A stretch of DNA of 64,000 nucleotides. It comes from Hymenopus coronatus. Taxonomy: Eukaryota; Arthropoda; Insecta; Mantodea; Hymenopodidae. The stretch is taken from assembly GCA_030762935.1 (NCBI GenBank), contig CM060883.1, positions 29,568,501 through 29,632,500 on the forward strand, given 5' to 3'. Below, piece by piece: positions 45,216-56,386 of this stretch (its first letter is position 1; every line of letters begins with the position of its first letter). The notes beneath the pieces were generated by a model. That model was not told the origin of the DNA. It worked only from the letters and a program-made list of their open reading frames with translations, and ran no database searches. Made by a program: the position numbers and the translations under genes.

Positions 45216-46261
45216 AGAGGAGGTACCCCGGTCGTCTCCTTAAAGAGTGGTAGCGTTGCTGCTTGCCAAGCGGGAGATTTGGGTTCGATTCCCTGGGATT
45301 CCTGGACCGGGGTGCACTCAGCCTCGTGAGGTCCCTGGAGGGCCAATTGAGGAGCTACTTGATGGAGAAGTAGCAGTTCCAGGTTATGAGGACCGCATTA
45401 ACCGGCCGGGGAGTTCGAGGCGCTGACCACGTCTCATTCTCCAATACTGCACCCCAGATGGAGGACGCAGCGGCCGCGCGGCAGGCCAAGCTTCCTTGTG
45501 AAATGTCGTGCCATGGAGTAATTGCTAACTGCATTTCACCCAAAAATTCGATACCGAGATTTCACGGGAAATATACTTTTAGGGCCCCCTGTAACCAAAA
45601 AAAAAAAGCATTTTTGTATGTGCACACGATAACTCAAAAACGAAAAGTCGCTAAAACTTGATATTTAAGGTTTTGCATCTTCCAAGGATGCGACACGAAG
45701 ATTTTGAGGAAAATCACAATCCCCCCCACGAACAAAATTTGTCGAAAATTTTGATTTTCTCAAAAATGGCCCTAACGATTTAGATTAAAATAACGTATAT
45801 TGAATTATTTACATATACAAATAAAATGTATATCTTGAATTTTGTGAAACCTTCTTTATTCCGGATGAATTTTGCAAACTAATAAACCGCAGGTAACAAA
45901 CAAAAACTTACTGCAAAAAAATGTAATCTTGTTAAAAAAACAATTTATGTCACATACATGTTTAACATTTTTGAGATATTCCCTGTTATTGGTTTCAGTT
46001 TTAAAATACTTACAAATTTTCACTTCCGGAAATTTGTCAATGCAAAGAAACGGATTTCATCCACATGGTAACCAACCAACTTTTGGAAGATTTGACTATT
46101 CCTTTAAGGTAGCGTATCCCACCATTTCCATTCTACTTACAAGAAAGCAATTCTGCTAACGTTTATCTCGATTAGCATGAAGCAGATAGAAGCATCCTAA
46201 GCTTTTTAACACTAATCGGTTACAGAGATGTAGAGAAAATCATGTGAATGGAACACCTTAG
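45187..46261 (-). mobile_element. HL1 copy carrying S-C SINE
   Basis: ATGTGTATAGTGTAAAGAGG (hairpin remnant) precedes the SINE; TTTCACCCAAAAATTCGATA follows it. The right end is TAGAGAAAATCATGTGAATG-GAACACCTTAGG. Confidence 0.75.
45230..45519 (+). mobile_element. S-C SINE
   Basis: TTAAAGAGTGGTAGCGTTGC (A box), loop TTGCCAA (anticodon GCC), TTTGGGTTCGATTCCC (B box), CACTCAGCCTCGTGAGGTCC, GAGGACCGCATTAACCGGCC, and the end GTCGTGCCATGGAGTA. A part after the B box is shortened compared with the copy at 47873. Confidence 0.85.
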
Positions 46262-46267
46262 GTTTTT

Positions 46268-47240
46268 TATTCTAACACGTACATACACAAGGCATTGTAT
46301 ACTACTAAAATATGTACATAATTTATAGAGGAAGTATTGTATAACAGCCAAAACTTAGATACCGAGATTTCATCGGAAATTATGATTTGAGGTCCCCCAA
46401 AACCAAAAAGCATTTTTAGGGAAAGGTCCGTGTGTGCGTGTTTGTGAACAGCATATCTCAAAACTAAAAGACCATTAATTACCAAACTTGATATTAAATA
46501 TGTTAAAGCTATTTACATCATAAATAAAATGTATATACGTATTAAGCTTTCTGGGAATAGCCTCTGAACATCTGTTCATTCTGGATGAATTTGGTAAACC
46601 CTGAGATACACAAAAAAAGGTAGATCTCGTTAAAATACATAATTTATGTCATATATGTACATTTTTGTTGTAGAGTTGACCGTTTCCGAGATATTCCTTA
46701 TTGTTGGTTTCAATTTTAGATTATGTATCTTCTCAAACCGAGTCGCGTTTTATTGTTTTTCAGGAAATGCAAAGCGAACCGAACTGGTGTATTCCCTTAT
46801 GCTTATAAGGAGCTAAGTAGTAAGACCAATAGTTTAATGTTTATCTTGATTAGCATGATGGAGATAAAAGAATAATATTTTGTAAGAATACTTTGTTTGC
46901 AGAACAGGAAGAAAGTCATGTGAATGCAATAATCATATTTTTTCTTTCTGCAGACTTAACCACTTCTAAGATATTCCTGGTTATTGGTTTAAATTTTAAA
47001 ACATATTCTTATCTCATCATTCGTTTTATGTTTCTTTTGTTTTACTTTTGGACCGTATAGCGAGAGCTTTTAAAGAATTCACTGTTACTTTTGCCTAGTG
47101 TATTCCCCTATTTCCCATCTACTTACATATAAAAATAAGAAAATATAAATTCTTTTTTTAAAACAAATCTGCTAATGTTTACCTCGATTAGCATGACGCA
47201 AATGGAAGAATAAGCTTTTGTAAGAATAATTTATAAAACA
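46268..47240 (-). mobile_element. Two adjoining HL1 partial copies
   Basis: The first runs from ACACGTACATACAC, through TTAGATACCGAGATTTCATC, to AGAAAGTCATGTGAATGC near 46925. The second covers only 5'-half motifs (GATATTCCTGGTTATTGGTT to GTAAGAATAATTTATAAAAC) to about 47240. Confidence 0.65.
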
Positions 47241-47358
47241 AGATATATAAACCAGTCGACTTCCCTTTAGGAAAATTTTTGCGGTTTAAAGTTGAAACCA
47301 ATAACAAGGAACGCATCGGAAACAGCTCTTTAAGTGTTTTTAATAAGATTTACATTTT

Positions 47359-48478
47359 ACTTTCTCTAGCATATATGTACAATATACCTATATAGTATAT
47401 AGAGAACGTATTATATTCCACCCAAAAATTCGATACCGAAATTTCACCGGTTTATATGTGTATATATATATATATATATATCAACATAGATCTACAATGA
47501 AAAATACGTTAAATACCAACTTGATATTTTACTTTAAGTATCTTCCAAGGATGCGACACGAAGATTTTCAAGAAAATCCGCCACTCCAACTACCCTTTAC
47601 ATGAAACCTTTTCCGGACATTCATATTCTCAAAAATAGCTCTAACGATTTTTTTCATCAAAATTCCAAATGTTTTAAGATATTTTCATGACAAACGAAAT
47701 GTATATCTTGAATTTTCTGGGAATAGCATCTGAAGAAAACAATGCCTTAGCACACACTCATTAAAACACACGTTTTAAATCATATAGGTGCGTTTTTTTC
47801 TTAAGTAAATAATCGTTTCTAAGTTATTCCTCGTTATTGGTTTCAATTTTAGACTACCTAAACTTTTCTGAAGGTCGTCTCCTTAGCGCGGTGGTAGCGT
47901 TGCTACTTACCAAGCGGGAGACCTGGGTTCGATCCCAAGTACCGGCGTGGGGATTTTTCCTCCGCGGGGAGACCTGGCCCGGGGTGCACTCAGCCTCGTA
48001 AGGTCCCTGGGGGGCCAATTGAGGAGCTACTTGATGGAGAAGTAGCGGCTCCAGGTCATGAAGACCGCATTAACCGGCTGGGGGGGATTCGAGGCGCTGA
48101 CCACGTCTCACCCTCCAATACTGCACCCCATCCATGACTATAGTGGACCGAGATGGGGGATGCAGCGGCCGGGCGGTAGCCCAAGGTTCCCCGTGAGCTG
48201 TCGTGCCATGGAGTAAAACTTTTCTGAAATGGGAAATTATCTTCGTTTCAAACCTCTTTTGTTTTACTCCTAGAGACGCAATTTTAATTGTTTCAAAAAG
48301 CGACAGCTTTTAACAGATTTGACATCACATTAGCCTAATGTATTCCCTTCTACTTACAAGAAGTACTAAGACAATTTCTGATATTTATTTTGATTAGCAT
48401 GATGATAAAAAAAGTAATCTTCTATAAGAATAGTTTGTTTGGAGAACAGAGGAAGTTATGTGAATGGTACAGGTCAGC
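47359..48478 (-). mobile_element. HL1 copy nested in HL1, carrying S-C SINE
   Basis: ACTTTCTCTAGCATATATGT at left, GGAAGTTATGTGAATGGTAC-AGGTCAG at right. An (AT)n run lies at 47459-47480. The SINE at 47873-48215 splits it. Confidence 0.8.
47873..48215 (+). mobile_element. S-C SINE, 343 bp, with target duplication
   Basis: The longest S-C copy: TTAGCGCGGTGGTAGCGTTG (A box), GGGTTCGATCCCAAGTACC (B box), GGCCCGGGGTGCACTCAGCC, CCAGGTCATGAAGACCGCAT, and the end CGTGCCATGGAGT. The duplication AAACTTTTCTGAA is at 47860-47872 and 48216-48228. Confidence 0.9.
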
Positions 48479-48524
48479 CTTTTCTGTGCGGAAAAAGTAA
48501 ACTAAACTTTGTCTTTGAATGTCA

Positions 48525-48769
48525 CAATTCTTAACGCCTCATTAGCGTATATTGGGCGTGAAAGACCGCCTAATTTTACTCATTTATTAGGCTTGAGGTT
48601 CTTTCGTGTGCCGTAAATCCACGACACGGGACCAACGGCTTTACTTTTCTTCAGCAGGAACCCATGCCAGGGATTTTTACGCCGAAAAAATCCAACGCCT
48701 TGCGCCGGGTTAGAATCCGCGATCTTGAGATTCAGAGGCTAGCATTTTACCCCTGGATCTCGTAGGATG
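48525..48769 (-). mobile_element. S-A-related SINE
   Basis: TTGGGCGTGAAAGACCGCC, AGGCTTGAGGTTCTTTCGTG and TTTTTACGCCGAAAAAATCC. On the minus strand the B box is GCGGATTCTAACCCGGCGC and the head is CATCCTACGAGATCCAGGGG. It matches the 28050 copy in head type. Confidence 0.7.
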
Positions 48770-49125
48770 ACGGTTTACGAGTTAAACAAAAATCACCCAG
48801 AATGAAGAGGTCTTCAGAGGCTATTCCCAGAAAATTCAAGATATGGTTTTCGTTCGTCTTGAAATATCTTAAACATGCATTTCAATGAAAATCATTTGAG
48901 CCATTTTTTGAAAAACCAACATTTTAGAAAAATGTGTACCATATACATTTTTGGGGTTGGGGAAATTTTCCTGAGTCTTAGTGCCGCATCTTTGGAAGAT
49001 ATTGAACTTAAATACCAAATTTGGTATTTACAACTTTTCGATTTTGATTATGCCTTCCATACACACGGACAATTTTCTAAAAATTTGTATTGGAATACAT
49101 CTTTTCTATTTACTGTACATGTGTG

Positions 49126-49560
49126 CTAATCAAGAATAATAGTAGTAATAATAATATATTTTTAATTACTCATTAACCAAAACTTTGTATTAAAATGAAA
49201 AATAACGGCTTCTATCTCTCTTTGAAATTAGTAAATTCTGATTTTGCATTCATTAGGCAAATTAAGCCTTTATCTTAAGTTTTAAAAATCTTTTAGAAGG
49301 CAGCTACATTTCATTGCGAATAGAATCCCATCTTTATCGCAAGGAGGCCATTTTAAGCCGTAACAATATAAAGCAGACAACAGAATTTACTTTTTTTGTT
49401 ATTCAGGTTAAATTAAAATTTTTATTTTCAGAATTGTTAAAAGTCTCATGAAGTAGTAGTAAAAACTTTAGAGCATTTGTTTGAGCCTTCAGGACTAGTT
49501 AATGTAATGACAGCATTTCTCATATTAACTCACTCTTGGTATTGAAACAAAAACAAGTCT
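49126..49560. other. No feature recognised; repeat density drops here
   Basis: AT-rich and without HL1. From here to the right edge HL1 copies become rare and degraded. Confidence 0.4.
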
Positions 49561-49800
49561 TAGACTGCCTCTCTGGTCAGGGAGCTGACTTCTCACCCGG
49601 GGGTCCCGGGTTCGATTCCCGGCTGGGGCGGGTTATTTTTCTTTAACCGGAATTATTCCCTATCCCCCATACGAGTCTGGAAGTGTGAATGTGCATGTGT
49701 TTAGTAATATAAAGTTTAACCTAATGTTCCGAACCTACAGTTTCACAAGTGAAAGCCCCCGATATGACCATTGATGTTATAGAGGGGCTATACAAATGAA
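49561..49800 (+). mobile_element. S-D SINE, 240 bp
   Basis: TAGACTGCCTCTCTGGTCAG, loop TTCTCAC, GGGTTCGATTCCCGGCTGGG, CCGGAATTATTCCCTATCCC, CCCCCGATATGACCATTGAT, and the end GGGGCTATACAAATGAA. It shares both ends with 9601-9879. Confidence 0.85.
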
Positions 49801-52440
49801 GTCTTAACACGTACTCTGTGAAAATTTCCTAGCGATACCAATACTGACAGAATTTTTCTCTATTACAAGTGTTCCAACTGTCATGTATATGACATGTACA
49901 ACGTAACCTAAATTCGACTGTCCCATAGCCATATTGTCTCAGTAACCACTAAGAAAGGCTCAGTCTAAAATTGAATTAGTATCTGCAATTTTGCATCTGC
50001 TATATATGAAATTGGGCTACCTGGTATAGCTTAATTGTAGCATACAGGGTAGCTATGAAAAACGGCAGTTAGCCTTCATATTGCAATTAGATGTCCGATG
50101 TGGTTTTATTCACATTGGTTTGAAATAAAAGGATTGACTTTGGGTTTAACACCGTTTATCTACCTAATAATTTATTCTGTCCAAAATTAAAAAAAAAAAA
50201 AATTCAACATTGGATACCGCTACTTAAAATGTTTAACTCCTGCTTTATTTAAGGCAGCATTATTTGAGGTGCAGGAATGTTATTAATGTGGATTTTTAAA
50301 ACAATTGTTAACACAAAATCTTACCCTTGCTTAATTAACAAACAATTTCAAAAAAGCAGCGAGTGACAAAGCAGTAAGATATACAAGGCTCATTTGGGAG
50401 ATACAGATTCTCTCCTAGTGAACAGGATTTTTTTGTGGTCGGCAGGTAAATGCTGGGGAGGTTCCTATTTTACCACCCCCTTTATGTTGCTCATTTTCTG
50501 TACCTCATTCCTTCTATTTGAGTTGGACAAGTACATGTTTGCCATGTAGCAATTTGTAGTAGTTTTTTCCCTGACAGTTGGGAACACGCCTCTGAAGTTA
50601 GCCCCACCATGAGAGACCCATGGGTGAGGTCAGCTGTGTTCGAACTGGGTACTTTAGTGACCCCTTCTATACTTACATTCATCATTGCATATGGCCACCC
50701 TTCAAGTCTCTCGCCACTCTCGTAGGTTAAAGGCATACAGAGCCATCCAAAATTAGTTCCTTTACCGTTAGGAGAAAAAGTTTCATTTCCTTTTGAATTC
50801 ACAAGCAGCTGCATCTATATTTCAGTGATCCAGTTATTATTCACAGGCATATTCTGCAGGCTGGTTGTGAAGCCCAGTAATTTTGTGAAGAGCCCCTATT
50901 TAATTGATCAATATTCCCAATTTGTTGTTTAAGTTCTAACCTAATGTGATGTGCCAATGTGCAGGATTTTTTATCATCTCAATTTCTCCCTTGCCAACCA
51001 ATGTAACTTGAATCTTCTCAGGCAGGAGTAGCATGACTGTAATAATGGGTATCATCATAGGACAACAAATTAAAGGGAACTTGCAACAAACACTTCAGGT
51101 CTTCTTTCTCGTCAGGCGAAGCAAAGCTGCAGTGTTCTTGAGGACAGCCAAAGCTGATGTGTTTGAGCCTACTGATTTTTATTCCTGAAGATAGGCATTT
51201 TTAATTTGACACAAAATCAGAAGTTGTCCGTTTTAAAAATAGAGGGTCATTATTTTTCTTTGGCATGGTTTTTGTTTCTGAAACCATAAAATAATTTTTG
51301 TTGATTCACAATATATTTAGTATCTTTTTGGGTGGAAAATACGTTCTGTGTAGTTTTCCAAACATAATTTTCTTTTGAAGTTGGACTTGGCAGGTCATAT
51401 TGGACAATGAATGAAATAATGCTCAAACAAGCCTGGGATCTATACAGCTAGTTACCCATCGTTGTTTCTCCAAGATATGCAAAAACCATCGGAAAAAAGT
51501 AGAGATTTGAACTTGGTACCTTTTAAATGTGAGGCTACTCTCACATCATGTACGCATACATTAGGGTTTTATTTTATTTTTGTTTCAATGATTTTGAGAT
51601 ATTAAATATTTCACTGATCAGTTTACTACTGGTTTATTTGTTCTGAGGTAATGTCAAAATTATAATTTTTAATTAAAAGATTAGATGCTGGAAAATTGGG
51701 GATATGTTTATTTGGATTAATATTGTAATGGTTTGCTGTTAATATTGGTTTATGCAAATAGAAAATACGAGAATATTCTGTTTTTCCTTTTTTTTTTTAA
51801 TCTCAATCTCATTACATTTGAAAGAGCAATAATTTGAAAAAGACCATTACTCAATGTAAGATTTATATCTATTCCACACCAGCAGCTGCCCATGAATCTC
51901 CAACTTTCCATGTTCTGAAAAATAAATTCATAGAAATTAAAGTTTAAAGTAAGTAAAAGAACTGCAAAAATCCAATCCATATATCTTTGATTTTGATAAT
52001 AGCATTTTTAATGCATTACTCTTTAAAACATATTAATTTGTTGGCAAATAAAGAAAGGTATGTGAAAAAAATTTCAACGTTCTATTGTGAACACTTCCTG
52101 AAAAAAAGAAATTCATATTCAGAAAATATGATAAAATGCATATGTCTGCCCATTTATAGCCTCAATTGAGGGCCATATTTAGAAGGGGGAGAGGGTTTAG
52201 ATTCAAACTTTTCCAAAACATGACATTTTATTTGTTTAAATTCATATGAAACCAATATGGGAAAATTTTATTAGGTTTACTGCTAGTAACACATTTACAA
52301 GGAAGAAGCTTGTGATAACTGTATAGATAACTATTATATTTATATCTAGTTATGGACACCCCCTCACCCCAAATTCTGTTCTGGGTATGTGCATGCTTCA
52401 GTTAATTGGTAGCTAGTGTCCAAGTGGATTTAAAAAAAAA
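49801..52440. other. Sparse region, possible intron
   Basis: No gene can be defended. It has a minus ORF of 107 residues (50491-50814, GWLCMPLTYESGERLEGWPY...) of balanced composition and unknown family, and a worn S-B SINE at about 51380-51560 (minus). Near 51915 a minus-strand TTTTTCAG acceptor-like site is followed by a short open frame (51750-51912). A splice-like GTAAGT occurs on minus near 50675. Confidence 0.35.
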
Positions 52441-52860
52441 TGAAGTTTAGGATTCAAATTATGTTACTATGGGGCAAATTAAATTTGTTCACAATTTTTG
52501 GTCAAATGTCACTTTAAGAGTAGTGTAGTTTTCATACTAAAAAGGGAATATTAATAAAACCATACATACATTTATTTGAAAAGCCCATTGCCAGATACAG
52601 CTCCATTTTCTTACTGAAGATCTTCCTAAACAGAAAAAGGAATTTTTATGTTTTATTTTGCTAATCAAAAGTCTACAAGTAAGTTTGGTAGGTAATGGAT
52701 GCTATCAGATAGGGGCAAAAAAGACTTAGCGTGTTTAAAATTCATCACTGTTGTTCAACTGAACTATGATTTCATCATTTTCACATCCATAAAATAACAA
52801 TACTCGATCATATTGAAATGTAGTAGGCCATTAGGTGTCCTACCAATCAAAAACCTATTA
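52441..52860 (-). repeat. Exon-like block, copy 1
   Basis: On the minus strand the block begins with TATGGATGTGAAAATGATGA (52795 downwards), then TTTTTTGCCCCTATCTGATA. A pyrimidine tract ends in TTTAG at about 52627, followed by a 56-base segment (GGAGCTGTATCTGGCAATGG) and GTATGT. Below that lies the conserved TTTTTAGTATGAAAACTACA. The frame shared with copy 2 contains stops here. Confidence 0.5.
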
Positions 52861-52875
52861 TACAAAAAAAGGCAG

Positions 52876-53215
52876 ATGCATCACTAAATGCAGTGTACTT
52901 AAAATAAATCCATACTTACATTTGTTTCAAGGGTTCATTGTCAGATATAGCTCCATATTCCCACTGACATTTCCTGTGAAGAAAAAGGAATCATATTGAG
53001 TTTTATTTATCCTAATCAAAGGAATACAAGTAATTCGATAGCTAATGGATGTTATCAGATAGGGGCGAAAAAGACTTAGCGTGTTTAAAACTCATCACTG
53101 CTATTCAACTGAACTATGATTTCATCATTTTCACATCCATAAAATAACTGTCTCACCATATTGAAATACAATTAACAATAGACCAGTAGGTGCAATAGGT
53201 GTTCCACCAATCCGA
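52876..53215 (-). repeat. Exon-like block, copy 2
   Basis: Same order as copy 1. The inner segment is 54 bases, bounded by TTTTTCTTCACAG before and GTAAGT after, and is open in one frame (KCQWEYGAISDNEPLKQ). The upstream part reads GCENDEIIVQLNSSDEF then a stop. By eye this is the copy with the fewest breaks in the inner segment. Confidence 0.5.
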
Positions 53216-54109
53216 AGACCTCCTCCATTTAACATGTTCATAATTTTTACTACTTAAACATTAAAACAAAAAATAACTTTTTAATGTGGAGGCATTAAGT
53301 GGAGGATAAGCATTTTACAATGCATTGCAGTTCACATCTGTTACAGCACCAGTTGTCCACTGTTAAGTTCTTATGTGTATTTGGAAAGGATCTAGTCGCA
53401 CATTTTACGTAATGTTCTGAAAGATGTTCCAAATCTAAATTCTACTAATCCATATGATCAACAATCTAATCAAATACATAACTTAAGCTTCAACAACAAA
53501 CTATCCATATTAACTAAAAATATTAAAACACAAAGTATGATACAGTTTCTATTGTATGGCATCACCAAGCCTGCCATCTTTCACATGTTCATTGATGTGT
53601 TGTGGCAAAACGTAGGTTACTCCTCTGAGGAAGGCCACAGGTTCACTTCTCACATGTAGTGAACATTTCCCACCCCTTCTTTTAATGATGTTGAATCAAC
53701 ACACAGGGGATATTTATTTTAAGCATGCTTATTTCATACAAGACATTAGGCACAGTTAATAGTATAATTACTAGGATATTTCTTTAAGGATTTATTCTAC
53801 CGAACAGCAATATGCAGCACACGAAGTGCAAATGCATCAAGCACAGTTCCCTCCCTCTCTATGGAGGGAGAAAAAAAAAAAAAGTACAGAACGAAAAGTA
53901 TTGTGATTGTTAAGAAAACCAATGTTTTGAAACTAATTAAGAAATCTAATTTTAGATGTTTTGGGAGGTAGGAACTTACTTTTTTTTTTTATTTGACACA
54001 CTCTTCGCAAACCGATCCAACAAGAAAATGCCATCTGCAACTGAAATAACATATTTCCAGATAAGGTGACATTTTCTACCACACATACAGGAAAGGTGAA
54101 TGTTTATCG
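53216..54109. other. No feature recognised
   Basis: AT-rich spacer between exon-like blocks 2 and 3. Short A or T runs near 53870 and 53980. Confidence 0.4.
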
Positions 54110-54450
54110 TTCAAAGAGGTCCTAATATGATGCAAAATACGTGGCTTTACAATTCCATCATGGGCGCATATCTGTATCATGTTGGAGCTGGAAATTAAGG
54201 AATGGTCTAGGCGTGCTGTGACAGCGGGATGATACAGTGAATGGTGTGCAGTTCACAGTAATACTCAATAATTTGAGTCCCTCTATGAGGATGAGATATC
54301 CTGATGGAATTGTTGAAGTTGTACAGGATATCAAGAGTGGTAGCCTCTCCTTGTTCACCAGATTTGAACCCTATTTAGAAAGTGTGGGCTGAGGTAAAAA
54401 GGGAAGTGCGCTTCAATTTGCCTGTAGATGGGTGAAGGTTAAAAGATGGC
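54110..54450 (+). pseudogene. Tc1/mariner-type transposase C-terminal remnant
   Basis: The plus frame at 54355-54375 encodes SPDLNPI, the signature before the last acidic residue of the DDE/D triad in Tc1-like transposases. The following codon, normally Glu, is TAG (54376-54378). Then KVWAEVKREV follows, as expected of the family, before further stops. Upstream the frame is disrupted. No inverted ends were found. Non-functional. Confidence 0.65.
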
Positions 54451-55055
54451 TTTTGGGCACAATTCTTGTAGCTTCTCGTCCACATTAATGCAAGCATTTA
54501 ATTTTGTCTATGTCCCAAAGATTGAGGGCAGTTATGCAACCGACATTTATCTTTATCTTTTAATTTTAGAAGACAATAGTTTATTCACACAATTAGTTTT
54601 TTAACATGAGTGTTAGTAGAATATTTTTTTATGTGCATAGAGAGGCCCATAACTTAAAATGACTGTTACATTAATGCAATATTATGTTCTACATATAGTC
54701 ATAAAATTAACATAAAAAAAAAAACAGCAAGCAGGACCATCTTAACCTCTTGGACACCATAATGTTGCTGTGTGATCTTTTTCCGTACTCATAAATTAAC
54801 CATTACACTGTCACAGACCACTGTTCAGTTCTTTTGTGTGCTTTGTAAACACAGCTTTTCGATGGACACATGGAATTTGGGGATGACTTGTTTGTGTACA
54901 GCTGTTCATATGTACTAGAGAAAGTAAAACGTTTTTCATTTAAGGGTCCTCAAATCATGTTTTCAGTGATTTCTTGATATTACATACCACCCCTTCTATA
55001 TCAACTATATACATTGGAATATGTGCTAGAGAAGGTAAAAATAATATATCTTCTT
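54451..55055. other. AT-rich, with two short HL1 3' fragments
   Basis: CTAGAGAAAGTAAAA occurs at about 54916 and CTAGAGAAGGTAAAAA at about 55029. Between them TTTCAGTGATTTCTTGATAT resembles the HL1 3' block, very worn. Nothing else is recognised. Confidence 0.4.
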
Positions 55056-55470
55056 TAAGTTTAGAATTCAAATTAGTTTATGAAAATAACTTTTTAAAAT
55101 TTTTCACAAAGTTTGGTTCAAATTTCATTGCACCTTAAGTGTAGTGTAGTTTTCATACTAAAAAGGGGAATGAAAATCAACTCATACTTACATTTGCATG
55201 AGGGCTCATTATCAGATACAGCTCCATTTTCTTATTGAAGATCTCCTGCAGAGAGAAAGGAATCTTGTATCAAAGGAACACACATAATTTGGTAAGCATG
55301 TAATTTGGTAAGCAATGGATGCTATCAGATAGGGGCGAAAAAGACTTAGTGTGTAAAATTCATCACTGATGTTCAACTGAACTATGATTTCATCATTTTC
55401 ACATCCATAAAATAAACATCTGACCATAATGAAATAGAGTATTGTAGGTCAGTATGTGCAATAGGCTTTC
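55056..55470 (-). repeat. Exon-like block, copy 3
   Basis: Minus strand: the first part stays open (GCENDEIIVQLNISDEF, then YTLSLFRPYLIASI). A pyrimidine tract CTTTCTCTCTGCAG precedes a 54-base segment with GGAGCTGTATCTGATAATGA, then GTAAGT at about 55195. In the frame used in copy 2 the segment has one TAA but keeps ENGAVSDNEP. The minus ORF 55212-55427 is the first part plus flank. Confidence 0.5.
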
Positions 55471-56165
55471 CATGAATCATTTAACAACAGAAAATCTCAA
55501 TGGATGAAGTCTTTGTTGAATACTGATCATGGTTTTAAGTGCTACATCAATTGGTACAGTAATAATGAGCCCACTGTAAAATTAATAACCAATATTTGTG
55601 ATAGTCACCAGTGCTGCTATAATAATTCCAATTGCAAAAATAATAATTAAAAAAAAAATATATATATATATATATATAAATAAAAAAATAATCAATTTTT
55701 AATGTCTATTTTTGAAATTTATGCCTACATCTTGAAACGGAGTTCTTCGTTGCACATTTAACATCCAAACTTGTCACTTTTAATTCAGCAAAGATTTGGC
55801 CATGGAAACTAATATGTATAGTTAGTTAAAACCAAATAATCAACGAAAGGATGACCAATTAACCAATAGGAGCTAACCCTGGCTCTTACTAGATAGTGTG
55901 AGGTCTTTGCATCTTAGACTCTTAGAAAATGCATACATGTGTATGTCTGGTCTGTGTAAAATGTTGGCCATATTAACAAAGTGGCTTATTTGTACTGTTT
56001 ATTACTCTACATTTACAGCATTCATGGAGTAAATAAAATTGTAGTTATTTTTTTATTGTTCCCTGACTTCCACCTAGAGGCACAGCCATAACAATGTAGA
56101 TGAACAAGAATAGGAAAATAAAAACTATAATTAAAGGATAATGGAACATGTAATGCTAATTTGAT
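55471..56165. other. No feature recognised
   Basis: AT-rich, with an (AT)n and A-rich tract at about 55650-55690. Confidence 0.4.
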
Positions 56166-56320
56166 TTATGAAGACGTATTAACTCTAAATTTTCTCAGGC
56201 TTCTACCCAGTTAAGTACATGGATTGACATCTTCGTCTTCAGGGTAAACTGATGATGCACATCTTCGAAATGCTGGAGTCAATCCATGTACTTACCTGGC
56301 TAGAAGCCCCAAAAAATTTA
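56166..56320. repeat. Foldback repeat, copy 2
   Basis: The 31-bp arms 56198-56228 (GGCTTCTACCCAGTTAAGTA...) and 56278-56308 are inverted with two mismatches. The loop has CATCTTCGTCTTCAGGG and GCACATCTTCGAAATGCTGG. A second, damaged copy is at 541-640. Confidence 0.7.
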
Positions 56321-56386
56321 AAGTTATGTGATGCTTTATTGTAAAATATTGATGTTAATATTTTTGTACAATAGTCACTGATATTT

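Larger units (their letters stand above)
47250..49125 (+). mobile_element. HL1 host copy split by HL1 and SINE
   Basis: Pieces 47250-47358, 48479-48524 and 48770-49125 follow family order: TTGAAACCAATAACAAGGAA, then CTGTGCGG (the TGTGTAGTAAG region), then GGTTTACGAGTTAAAC and CAGAGGCTATTCCCAGAAAA. The insertion of 47359-48478 lies in a T run. The 5' and 3' ends are missing. Confidence 0.6.

Noticed and set aside
47873..47945. tRNA-Gly(GCC) gene
   Set aside because: Part of the S-C SINE with a 13-bp target duplication; two other copies in the window.
49561..49635. tRNA-Glu(CTC) gene
   Set aside because: Shares start, body and end with a second copy at 9601-9879; a SINE head.
50491..50814. 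107-residue minus ORF as a gene
   Set aside because: Balanced composition is suggestive, but no motif, start context or splice support; left as unrecognised.
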